Origin: JAJFHI01 sp050633705
Lineage (GTDB): Bacteria > Pseudomonadota > Alphaproteobacteria > Rhizobiales > Hyphomicrobiaceae
Length of the DNA stretch: 28,723 nucleotides
NCBI GenBank assembly: GCA_050633705.1
Contig: JBOEGZ010000010.1
Coordinates: 1-28,723 of the forward strand
Direction: 5' to 3'
Both the position numbers and the translations under genes were made by a program. Positions 1-5,893 of the stretch are shown piece by piece. Position 1 is the first letter of the stretch. Each line of letters opens with the position of its first letter. Under the pieces are notes generated by a model that was given only the letters and a program-made list of their open reading frames with translations, searched no databases and was not told the origin of the DNA.

Positions 1-74
1 TGACGATCCTTCGTGCGCGTGTAACATTTGCAGGATGGACAACCACGCCGAATAATTCTATGTTGAATAAAAAA

Positions 75-87
75 TGTAAGCATTGAT
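75..87. promoter_or_regulatory. PadR-type operator half-site
   Basis: The 13 bases TGTAAGCATTGAT are identical to bases 1750-1762, the left arm of the perfect palindrome in front of the ubiquitin-like operon. The site lies just upstream of the first PadR-type gene, which suggests autoregulation or shared control. The left arm alone is present here; the matching right arm is absent. That this is a binding site is inferred from the shared motif. Confidence 0.45.
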
Positions 88-124
88 CCAATACCCTCAA
101 CCGAAACAACGGGAGCTCACCCCC

Positions 125-430
125 TTGCCTCTTATCAAAGGTACGCGCCTCAAGCTTCTTGAATCTGTTGCCCTACATGGAGAGCTGACCGGCGCACATC
201 TGCTCAAGCTTGATCCGAGCCTTCCACGTGGCTCGATCTACACTACACTTGCACGCTTAGAGGAAGATAAGTGGCTTACTTCGCGGGAGGAGAAAATTCC
301 ACAAGAACAGACCCGAACACGGCGCTTCTACAAAATTACGCCACTTGGCAGGCGGGCTCTTAAGCTGGCGCACCAACAGGATATTGCTATGCTTTCGCCT
401 GCCCCTGTGTTTGCTGGGAGAACGAAATGA
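125..430 (+). CDS. PadR-type winged-helix transcriptional regulator
   Basis: This is a small winged-helix protein with the PadR pattern: a helix with L-T-G-A-H-L-L, then P-R-G-S-I-Y-T-T-L-A-R-L-E as recognition helix, then a wing ending R-F-Y-K-I-T-P-L-G. It aligns with the minus-strand regulator at 1253-1546 (P-R-G-S-I-Y-T-x-L-x-R-L-E in both), so the two are paralogues. I chose the TTG at 125 because GGGAG lies 9 nt upstream and its N-terminus then matches the paralogue's. A TTG at 83 is also in frame but has no Shine-Dalgarno and lies in the operator half-site. PadR proteins are usually dimeric repressors answering to small molecules or stress. The stop overlaps the next gene's ATG (ATGA), so the two are probably translationally coupled. 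The ligand is unknown. Confidence 0.8.
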   Translation: MPLIKGTRLKLLESVALHGELTGAHLLKLDPSLPRGSIYTTLARLEEDKWLTSREEKIPQEQTRTRRFYKITPLGRRALKLAHQQDIAMLSPAPVFAGRTK

Positions 431-1236
431 ATTTAGTTTCCCGCCGTCTCAACACCGGTTTTGGTGCCCAAGGCCCGTTTGTTTTTCGTCGACTTCCTGC
501 TTCAAGAAGCTTTTCCTGGTACCATCTTATTACCCTTTACTCTCTTCGCCGCCAATACGTATTCAGCACCCGCAACAACCATCACGCAAGTGACTGTTTA
601 GGACTAGGGCTTCTTTTCACTCTCGTGGCTTTTCTGCTATCATGGCGTTGCCCGACACTCGCTAGGTGGGCTTACCGAAATCGAAAGAATGTCGCTCCTT
701 TTTTGGCAATCCCCGTTACATTGATATTCGTCTTGCCACTCGTACTGGCCGCAGTTATTGCCACGTTAACAATCTACGTGTCGTTGCTCCAATATCTGTG
801 TGCGCTCTACTGGTTTATTCCAGACTTGGTTCGACCGTCATGGTCGTCTGTAAGGTTGGTTGATTTCCTCTTTGCAAATGTATTGATGTTAGTACTAACG
901 CTATACATCTTTCGCTTGTCGATCATTTATGAGCGCTACGTATGCGCCCTGCTCGTTGGTACAGCTCCCACCTGGGACGCTACCATCGGTTACATTATTG
1001 CCGGTCAAGCCGGTGCTCATGCTCTTAAAGCTTTAACAGGTGATTATCGTGAGGAATATTGGAAGAATAAAGATAACCCTGTGCAACAGCGCCAACTTAA
1101 AGTGCGCTACCACTTCGAATTTTTCTGCGAAATCCTGAACATGATCGGCATTGTGTTTAAGAACGCGATGGTATGGCCACTACAAATAATTGGATTATAC
1201 CGACACTCCAACCAACACCTTGATGACAGCGAATAA
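427..1236 (+). CDS. membrane protein of unknown function, coupled to PadR regulator
   Basis: I do not recognise the family. The 269-residue protein has a basic N-terminal stretch of about 55 residues, then hydrophobic segments at roughly 58-72, 90-118 and 143-162, and possibly one near 185-200. A soluble C-terminal part follows with E-E-Y-W-K-N-K-D and a Tyr/Phe-rich helix. Its ATG overlaps the regulator's TGA (ATGA), which fits a pair in which the regulator controls a membrane partner, a common PadR arrangement. The gene ends just before a strong bidirectional hairpin at 1244-1270. No catalytic motif is visible. It could be a sensor, a transporter subunit or a membrane-stress protein. Confidence 0.65.
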   Translation: MNLVSRRLNTGFGAQGPFVFRRLPASRSFSWYHLITLYSLRRQYVFSTRNNHHASDCLGLGLLFTLVAFLLSWRCPTLARWAYRNRKNVAPFLAIPVTLIFVLPLVLAAVIATLTIYVSLLQYLCALYWFIPDLVRPSWSSVRLVDFLFANVLMLVLTLYIFRLSIIYERYVCALLVGTAPTWDATIGYIIAGQAGAHALKALTGDYREEYWKNKDNPVQQRQLKVRYHFEFFCEILNMIGIVFKNAMVWPLQIIGLYRHSNQHLDDSE

Positions 1237-1243
1237 CACGAAA

Positions 1244-1270
1244 AAAGGGCACCTAACTAAGGTGCCCTTT
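1244..1270. terminator. bidirectional Rho-independent terminator
   Basis: An 11-bp perfect stem (AAAGGGCACCT with AGGTGCCCTTT) closes a 5-base loop. It has an A-run on the left and CGTTTTT on the right, so it can terminate transcription from both sides. It sits where the membrane-protein gene and the minus-strand PadR-type gene converge, and the latter's stop codon lies inside the stem. Confidence 0.9.
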
Positions 1271-1546
1271 CGTTTTTACGTCTGTTGCTAACTGTGCATC
1301 CATCCGTACGATCTCCTTGCCCATCTTGGTGAGCTTGAAGAAACGCAATGGCCTTGTCTGTAGACCCGGTACTTTTTGATAACGTGACGACACCCAGCCG
1401 TCCTTTTCGAGCCGATTGAGTACTGTATAGATCGAACCACGTGGTATCGTTTCCAACACGCTTAACAATCCCGCTCCGTTTAATTCTGAATGTTCAGCAA
1501 GCGTCTTTAGGACGTTTCCCTGCGTCCCTTGCAGTGGAAATTTCAA
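1253..1546 (-). CDS. PadR-type winged-helix transcriptional regulator (second copy)
   Basis: A 97-residue winged-helix protein that aligns along its length with the regulator at 125-430. Shared features are E-L-x-G-A-x-L-L, I-P-R-G-S-I-Y-T-V-L-N-R-L-E-K-D-G-W (recognition helix) and R-F-F-K-L-T-K-M-G (wing). It reads away from the ubiquitin-like operon, and the 277-bp spacer between them holds a perfect palindrome and a half-site. A repressor divergent from its target operon is the simplest reading. AGGAGGATTTGG upstream of the ATG on the minus strand is a good ribosome-binding region. The C-terminal dimerisation helix is short, as in the smaller PadR proteins. The ligand is unknown. Confidence 0.8.
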   Translation of the reverse strand: MKFPLQGTQGNVLKTLAEHSELNGAGLLSVLETIPRGSIYTVLNRLEKDGWVSSRYQKVPGLQTRPLRFFKLTKMGKEIVRMDAQLATDVKTKGHLS

Positions 1547-1823
1547 GCCAAATCCTCCTCACTTCCAAGGTTGGCACCGATTTCCGATCCCGTTTCCGAA
1601 ACCGGTGCAACCCTGCAAGCTCTGGCCGGTAAAATGACTTAAGTGGCTGAAACTTAAAGATAAAGTAGCACACTTCAACCTTTTATCAAAAAATGACGTG
1701 TTGCACGTCTTAGCCATTGACAACGTGGCGTGACTGTGTGCTTACTTATTGTAAGCATTGATGCTTACAAAAATTATGTATCACTGTGACGTTTAATGCT
1801 TACAAAACAGAAGGATCGCAAAC
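1547..1823. promoter_or_regulatory. divergent regulatory spacer between PadR gene and operon
   Basis: Apart from the operators, this spacer holds a second perfect dyad at 1695-1709 (GACGTG, TTG, CACGTC) and a loose inverted repeat around 1570-1613 (GGTTGGCACCG facing CGGTGCAACC). It also has TTGACA at 1717-1722. AGAAGGATCG just before 1824 is the ribosome-binding region of the first operon gene. I see no further gene here. Confidence 0.5.
1749..1770. promoter_or_regulatory. perfect palindromic operator upstream of the ubiquitin-like operon
   Basis: TTGTAAGCAT and ATGCTTACAA form a perfect 10-bp inverted repeat around a TG centre. A right half-site (ATGCTTACAA) recurs at 1796-1805, 19 bases before the first ATG of the operon, and a left half-site lies at 75-87. 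Both PadR-type genes of the window are linked to copies. A TTGACA hexamer at 1717-1722 lies just upstream, so bound protein would cover the promoter core. Assigning the site to a PadR repressor is inference. Confidence 0.7.
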
Positions 1824-2114
1824 ATGACAGACCAAGCCACGAAATCCATCGGTGGTGCCCCCGCTACCTCTGCGTGTTCTGAACAGCAGAAAGAAGATCC
1901 AATCGCGCCCGACATCCCGATTTCTTTTGACGGTATCGAACAGTCCATTTTTTTCTTTTTTGAGTGGGATGAAACACTGGCCGAGTTCTTTGAGGAAAAA
2001 TTTGACCTCCCTCACGCCGAACAACCTCAAGGCAAACAGGGCGTCAGGCTCAAACTCCAGTGGAATATTCCACTCACATGCAACGCGCAAACCACCAACA
2101 ATTCTCACAAATAA
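1824..2114 (+). CDS. small acidic protein, first gene of ubiquitin-like operon
   Basis: Family not recognised. The 96-residue protein starts with the same ten residues (M-T-D-Q-A-T-K-S-I-G) as the ubiquitin-like protein at 2190, and the first 29 bases of the two genes are identical. The rest differs: an acidic stretch with F-F-F-F-E-W-D-E and E-F-F-E-E-K-F-D, then L-K-L-Q-W-N-I-P. It has a clear ribosome-binding site (AGAAGGA). It could be a substrate or an accessory factor of the pathway. Alternatively it is a decayed or recombined duplicate that kept only the 5' end of the modifier gene. The 75-bp gap before the next gene is the widest within the 1824-4427 block. Confidence 0.55.
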   Translation: MTDQATKSIGGAPATSACSEQQKEDPIAPDIPISFDGIEQSIFFFFEWDETLAEFFEEKFDLPHAEQPQGKQGVRLKLQWNIPLTCNAQTTNNSHK

Positions 2115-2189
2115 TTCGGTGATTCGCTCGCAGACTTTCCAGATGAAACCAAACACCTACAAAAACACAACAAGCAAAAAGGACATCAA

Positions 2190-2450
2190 ATGACAGACCA
2201 AGCCACGAAATCCATCGGCATTAAATTTATCGGTAGCAACCGCGCCGCCGAAACTCTTTCCATTGAACCCGGCACCACCGTTGCCGACGTTCTCCAAACC
2301 CTCGGGCTCGGGGCAGGCTTTCACCTGTCTGATCCCAATAAACCCGAAGCCATCTTCCAGGCTTCCGACAACCTGTACGCGCGTATCAGCAATAATGGAG
2401 ACATGCTTGCTTGTTCGGCCCTCGTTGATGCCGGTCTGGAGATTGCGTAA
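2190..2450 (+). CDS. ubiquitin-like (beta-grasp) modifier protein
   Basis: The 86-residue protein fits a beta-grasp layout: strand I-K-F-I-G-S (11-16), strand A-E-T-L-S-I-E-P-G (20-28), helix T-T-V-A-D-V-L-Q-T-L-G-L (29-40), strand F-H-L (44-46), then N-L-Y-A-R-I (61-66) before D-M-L-A-C-S. The x-x-P-G-T-T-V-x-D-V-L helix start is typical of ubiquitin-like and MoaD/ThiS folds. E2-like, JAMM and E1 genes follow, so I infer it is the modifier. Its C-terminus is V-D-A-G-L-E-I-A, with no terminal Gly-Gly; trimming after the Ala-Gly by the JAMM enzyme would be needed for classical E1 activation. The TAA overlaps the next ATG (TAATG). Fold assignment is by eye. Confidence 0.65.
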   Translation: MTDQATKSIGIKFIGSNRAAETLSIEPGTTVADVLQTLGLGAGFHLSDPNKPEAIFQASDNLYARISNNGDMLACSALVDAGLEIA

Positions 2451-2872
2451 TGGGCTTCTTCAGCTTCTTGTTTTCCCAACCAGCACAATCGCAACCACGC
2501 CCTGTAAAGGGTGTGGTTCGCCACAACTCTCCGTCACCGAAGGTCGTTCGTAATGGTGTCCGTCATGTGCGCCGTGACACCACACCCCTTTTCCAACAAC
2601 GCGGCTGGAAACAGTCGGGCAACAAATGGCGCGGAAGTTACTCCACGTCGTTTGGAACGTGGGATGGCAAAATCGAAAAGCACGGTGACGTCTTCGATGT
2701 AATGATTAAAAAGCCACCCGCTCAAATTCAGAACCATAGCAAGTGGCAGTGTTTTTCAAAACGCAAAAACGGTTGGTTCAATATCCATTTGCATGACAAT
2801 CCCGTCGATGGTGACGTTTCCGCTGTCATCCTCTACGTCGAACGCATGCTCACCGAAGCCCTAAAAAAATAG
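2450..2872 (+). CDS. E2-like (UBC/RWD-fold) protein
   Basis: A 140-residue protein with a disordered basic N-terminus (1-45) and then an E2-like core. This has strands W-R-G-S-Y-S-T-S-F-G-T-W-D-G-K-I (60-75) and V-F-D-V-M-I-K-K-P-P (81-90, strand plus Pro-Pro as in E2 proteins), H-S-K-W-Q-C-F (96-102), and G-W-F-N-I-H-L-H-D-N-P (108-118). A C-terminal helix holds V-I-L-Y-V-E-R-M-L-T-E-A-L. Cys101 is the only cysteine and the candidate thioester residue. The gene is coupled to the modifier gene by an overlapping stop/start and followed 15 bp later by the JAMM gene. Position between a beta-grasp protein and E1/JAMM supports the call, but sequence similarity to known E2 proteins is low. It could instead be a non-catalytic RWD-like adaptor. 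Confidence 0.55.
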   Translation: MGFFSFLFSQPAQSQPRPVKGVVRHNSPSPKVVRNGVRHVRRDTTPLFQQRGWKQSGNKWRGSYSTSFGTWDGKIEKHGDVFDVMIKKPPAQIQNHSKWQCFSKRKNGWFNIHLHDNPVDGDVSAVILYVERMLTEALKK

Positions 2873-2887
2873 CCAAAGGATACTGGT

Positions 2888-3655
2888 ATGCGTAATCCCT
2901 TTCGTTCGAAACAACTCGGATCTACAGATTCTTTCAAGGACATAGAAGCCTGTACCCAACAGTTAACCAGCAAGGTTCAGTCGCGACTTGCCACCCTTTC
3001 CAGGTCTGTCTCCAGTACGCCGAACGGCATCCTTGATGAAATCGCACAAACATTTGCGTACACTCATCACATCACCGATGCCATCCGCAAACTGAAACCC
3101 TGCCTGTCGGCCAACTCTAATACTGCATGTTCAACCGAGCTTGATTTTCTTGTTAGTAGTATCTTCTTGCGAGAAGCTTGTACTTATCTAACCAGCGATT
3201 CAAAAAAACGCGAACGAATGGCACTGGTTTCTGGCCCGGTTGCCAACAACGGCACCGTTATTTTGTCCTCTATGCACAAGGTGCAAACATCGCAACAATC
3301 CCCTGCTTATGTGCAGGCTGACCCCGCCGCCACGGCAAGGCAAATCGACCACCTGGTTAGTAACGACCAGCACCAACTATGGGGCATGTTCCATTCCCAT
3401 ATTCTACATGGCAAGAACTCTACCCAACCTTCTCAGACCGACATTAATCACCAAAACCGCTTGGTGAAATTTGGGATGCCCGACACCTTGGGCGGCATTT
3501 TCTCTTTGGATGGTTGGGTTCGGATTTTCTCCACGGCCAAACCATTTTCGCTCACCGTTTACGGTGGTGGCGTTGAAGTCGTCGAAGATAACCCACGCGA
3601 AAAAATCCTCAAAATCTCGTTGCCGGAGGTGCATCATGTTGTTCCGCAGAACTAA
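2888..3655 (+). CDS. JAMM/JAB-type metallopeptidase (deubiquitinase-like)
   Basis: The 255-residue protein has an N-terminal helical region (1-100) and a JAMM domain. The glutamate is in E109-R-M-A-L-V-S-G, matching the E-x-M-G-L-L-x-G pattern of JAMM proteins. The zinc motif is H169-S-H171, then S182-Q-T-D185. The gap between the second His and the Asp is 13 residues rather than the usual 10. A bacterial JAMM next to a ubiquitin-like gene and an E1 normally trims the modifier's C-terminus or removes it from targets. The last 20 bases overlap the E1 gene, which suggests coupled translation. All four metal-site residues are present, so I expect an active enzyme. Confidence 0.75.
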   Translation: MRNPFRSKQLGSTDSFKDIEACTQQLTSKVQSRLATLSRSVSSTPNGILDEIAQTFAYTHHITDAIRKLKPCLSANSNTACSTELDFLVSSIFLREACTYLTSDSKKRERMALVSGPVANNGTVILSSMHKVQTSQQSPAYVQADPAATARQIDHLVSNDQHQLWGMFHSHILHGKNSTQPSQTDINHQNRLVKFGMPDTLGGIFSLDGWVRIFSTAKPFSLTVYGGGVEVVEDNPREKILKISLPEVHHVVPQN

Positions 3656-4427
3656 ACGTTATCATGCTAATCCACTCTCCACCCGCCGTGCCCTTGAAGC
3701 TAATTTCGCTCAAGGAAAAGTTGAAGGGTTTTCCCTGCCCCGTCACCAGGACGCACGGATTGCCGTCATCGGTCTCGGTGGTCTTGGTACGCCGGTTGCC
3801 CACGGTCTAATGCGTAAAGGCATCGGGGAAATCCATCTGTTTGACGATGACGTCGTTGAGCTTTCAAATTTGCCACGTCAGCTCTTTACCTGCGACGACA
3901 TTGGTAAATACAAAGTTCATTCTACCGGCAAACACCTCAAACGATCTGCGATTTTTCCTATCACAATAAAAGCGCATCCAGTCCGGTTTCAAGAACACTT
4001 TACCGGTGACTTGCTTGGTCACACTTACGACCTAATAATTGCTGGCGTTGACAATAACCCCAGTCGTCGCGCCGTCAGCGAATTTGCCCACAAACACGCC
4101 ATCCCGGTCATTCACTCCGCTGTTGCCCGCGATGCTTCAGCTCTTTATGTCTTTGTTCAAGAACCTGATGCCGCCTGCTGGGCCTGCTCTTTCCCTCAGT
4201 TCTTAGACGATACCAGTTACCCTTGTGGTTTACCTGGCAGCATCGACGTACTGACCGTCGCCGCTGGACACGTTCTTTACGCCACCGATACCATCTTGGG
4301 TTCCCGCCCCCGTCATTGGAACCGACGAGTGGTTTTTCTTGATGGTTCAATTCCCGATCAAACAACAACCATATCAGTCCGGCCTGATTGTCCAATTTGC
4401 AAACGCGATGACCTAATCGCTGCCTGA
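3636..4427 (+). CDS. E1-like ThiF/MoeB/HesA-family adenylyltransferase
   Basis: I start this 263-residue protein at the ATG at 3636, which has GGAGGTG 5 bases upstream; earlier in-frame ATGs overlap the JAMM gene and lack support. The nucleotide-binding loop is I-G-L-G-G-L-G-T-P-V (45-54), followed by F-D-D-D-V-V-E-L-S-N-L-P-R-Q (69-82), the acid pair and Arg that bind ATP, and A-G-V-D-N (136-140). Two CxxC pairs, C181-W-A-C184 and C252-P-I-C255, should hold the structural zinc. C197 in Y-P-C-G-L-P-G-S sits where the thioester cysteine lies in MoeB/ThiF-type E1 enzymes. The enzyme would adenylate the C-terminus of the 2190 protein. Confidence 0.85.
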   Translation: MLFRRTKRYHANPLSTRRALEANFAQGKVEGFSLPRHQDARIAVIGLGGLGTPVAHGLMRKGIGEIHLFDDDVVELSNLPRQLFTCDDIGKYKVHSTGKHLKRSAIFPITIKAHPVRFQEHFTGDLLGHTYDLIIAGVDNNPSRRAVSEFAHKHAIPVIHSAVARDASALYVFVQEPDAACWACSFPQFLDDTSYPCGLPGSIDVLTVAAGHVLYATDTILGSRPRHWNRRVVFLDGSIPDQTTTISVRPDCPICKRDDLIAA

Positions 4428-4506
4428 CCCCAACTATGCTTTTCGCACTTGGCGCGACGCCTGGCGCCGCTGTTTCCATTTACCAACCAGTAACAAGGAC
4501 AAGATC

Positions 4507-4713
4507 ATGAAACCCAAGTACATCCTCGACAAGAACGGCAAAGTGATGCCGGCCGAAAAGTTCCTGAAGCGTGAAGCCAAAGACTGGTTTGGTTCTATTA
4601 CACAAGCCCTGCGTGAATGTGGCGACACCGGCAAGAAATTCGCCAAAGAATGCAGTCAAATTCCCGGCGAGATCGCAAACGATTTCGGTAATAAGAAAAA
4701 GAAGAAGAAATAG
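4507..4713 (+). CDS. small lysine-rich protein of unknown function
   Basis: A 68-residue protein preceded by AAGGA. It contains a helical F-L-K-R-E-A-K-D-W-F-G-S-I segment and three-turn amphipathic pieces with two cysteines, and it ends in six lysines after G-N-K. The small peptide at 5238 also ends in a lysine run. It lies 79 bp after the E1 gene, in the same direction. I know no family. A terminal Lys cluster on a small protein next to a modifier pathway makes it a possible conjugation target, which is speculation. Confidence 0.5.
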   Translation: MKPKYILDKNGKVMPAEKFLKREAKDWFGSITQALRECGDTGKKFAKECSQIPGEIANDFGNKKKKKK

Positions 4714-4763
4714 TCATCGTCTCTAACAGCTTGTTCCCTCTTTTTTAAAGAAAGGCCCAAACA

Positions 4764-5192
4764 ATGACCAAAGACATGCCTTCATCAGACAGCCACCGCG
4801 AAGCGAGACAGCAAATAAAAAACGACAATGACAGCATTATCGCACGCTTCCTCGACATAGCCGTCAAGATCAAAGCCGAAGCTGGTATCAAGAACCACGT
4901 CATCCCCCACGATCTTTCCGGCTATGCCTGCCTAAAGACTGCAACGGTAGTTGCCCAGCAACCAGGATCACGCATTCAGCTCTACGTCCTCGTCCATGAG
5001 TGCGCGCATATAGCTTTGCAGCACAACGGAACCAAACCACATCACGTCGAAGAAATCGAAGCGCAGAAATGGGCATATGCTGCACTACGTCGCCACGGCA
5101 TGCGTGTCACCCGCCAAATGAAATGTAGCGCCCAATCTTACGTAGATTACAAAATCAAACAAGGCAAAGCCCAAGAGATGATCAACAATTAA
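4764..5192 (+). CDS. ImmA/IrrE-like zinc metallopeptidase
   Basis: The 142-residue protein carries V-H-E-C-A-H-I-A-L-Q-H (77-87), a zincin HExxH motif (HECAH at 78-82), followed by E-E-I-E-A-Q-K-W-A-Y-A-A-L (96-108). That matches the E-x-E-A-x-x-F-A-x-x-L helix of the ImmA/IrrE family, where a Glu (E97 or E99) is the third ligand. In mobile elements such peptidases often cleave or inactivate a repressor and so switch on transfer genes. Here there is no adjacent XRE repressor, so its target is unknown. An AAAGAAAGG ribosome-binding region precedes the ATG. Confidence 0.75.
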   Translation: MTKDMPSSDSHREARQQIKNDNDSIIARFLDIAVKIKAEAGIKNHVIPHDLSGYACLKTATVVAQQPGSRIQLYVLVHECAHIALQHNGTKPHHVEEIEAQKWAYAALRRHGMRVTRQMKCSAQSYVDYKIKQGKAQEMINN

Positions 5193-5237
5193 CACCATCA
5201 CGATTGCTTATGCCTCCCCCAGATAAGGAAGCGTCGC

Positions 5238-5348
5238 ATGTTCAAAGGCATCATTCGTATCGTCCGGGTTGTTATCTCGCTGTTTGTTTTTTCCAACAAC
5301 ACAATTCAACGGATGATGACGCCGGTCACATCTAAAAAAAAGAAATGA
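5238..5348 (+). CDS. small hydrophobic peptide (36 aa)
   Basis: A 36-codon frame starts at ATG 5238 with AAGGAAG 6 bases upstream and ends with TGA at 5346. It has a basic start (M-F-K-G-I-I-R-I-V-R), a short hydrophobic stretch V-V-I-S-L-F-V-F, and ends K-K-K-K. It fills the space between the peptidase gene and the 5357 gene, 8 bp before the next ATG, as expected for an operon member. It may be a small membrane-bound peptide. Confidence 0.45.
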   Translation: MFKGIIRIVRVVISLFVFSNNTIQRMMTPVTSKKKK

Positions 5349-5356
5349 GCTAACCA

Positions 5357-5893
5357 ATGAAACTTATTTTTCAACGCTCACATCGCACTTCTTTTGGTCA
5401 TCCCATTGTCTATATTCTTGATGTCACGATTGCGACGACCGTCGAGGAACGTTGCCTTATTAAAGACCATCACCTTGGTAAAACCACGCTTTACGCTGTA
5501 CCTGAAATCGTAACAAACCAAGATCGCGCCACAACTGCATTCCAACGCAGTGATAACCGATCCTGCATCAGCTCATCCGACACACCCAGGCTCATTGCCG
5601 ATATTGTATCCGCCCTCTTTCATATGATGCGGGCAAACTTCGGCTACCGCATCACGGTCAATGATGCCATTTCTGGAACACGGGTACTGTGTGCCGATCT
5701 CTATGAATTACTCGACCTTGAAACAGCAATCACCACCAACTTCGATGAACTTGATCGTGATGTGCAGAATGCACTCGCCTTTACTATCGGCCGCGAACAA
5801 ATCCTTATCCCAGAGACCAATGAAGAATTAACAACGACACCGCCAGCATATTGGGCTGATCACCATCGATGGAGGGAAACTCCAAATGGCTAA
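5357..5893 (+). CDS. hypothetical protein in the transfer operon
   Basis: I do not recognise this 178-residue protein. It looks soluble and alpha/beta, with an N-terminal strand M-K-L-I-F-Q-R-S, a helix A-D-I-V-S-A-L-F-H-M-M-R near 80-95, and an acidic second half (Y-E-L-L-D-L-E, F-D-E-L-D-R-D). The 3' end overlaps the VirD4-like ATPase gene by 8 bp, and GGAGGGAAA at 5871-5879 inside this gene serves as that gene's ribosome-binding site. The tight coupling suggests a partner of the ATPase. Confidence 0.6.
   Translation: MKLIFQRSHRTSFGHPIVYILDVTIATTVEERCLIKDHHLGKTTLYAVPEIVTNQDRATTAFQRSDNRSCISSSDTPRLIADIVSALFHMMRANFGYRITVNDAISGTRVLCADLYELLDLETAITTNFDELDRDVQNALAFTIGREQILIPETNEELTTTPPAYWADHHRWRETPNG

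Noticed and set aside
3471..3635. A longer N-terminus for the E1 protein
   Set aside because: It would overlap most of the JAMM domain in another frame; the ATG at 3636 has a good ribosome-binding site and gives the usual E1 start.
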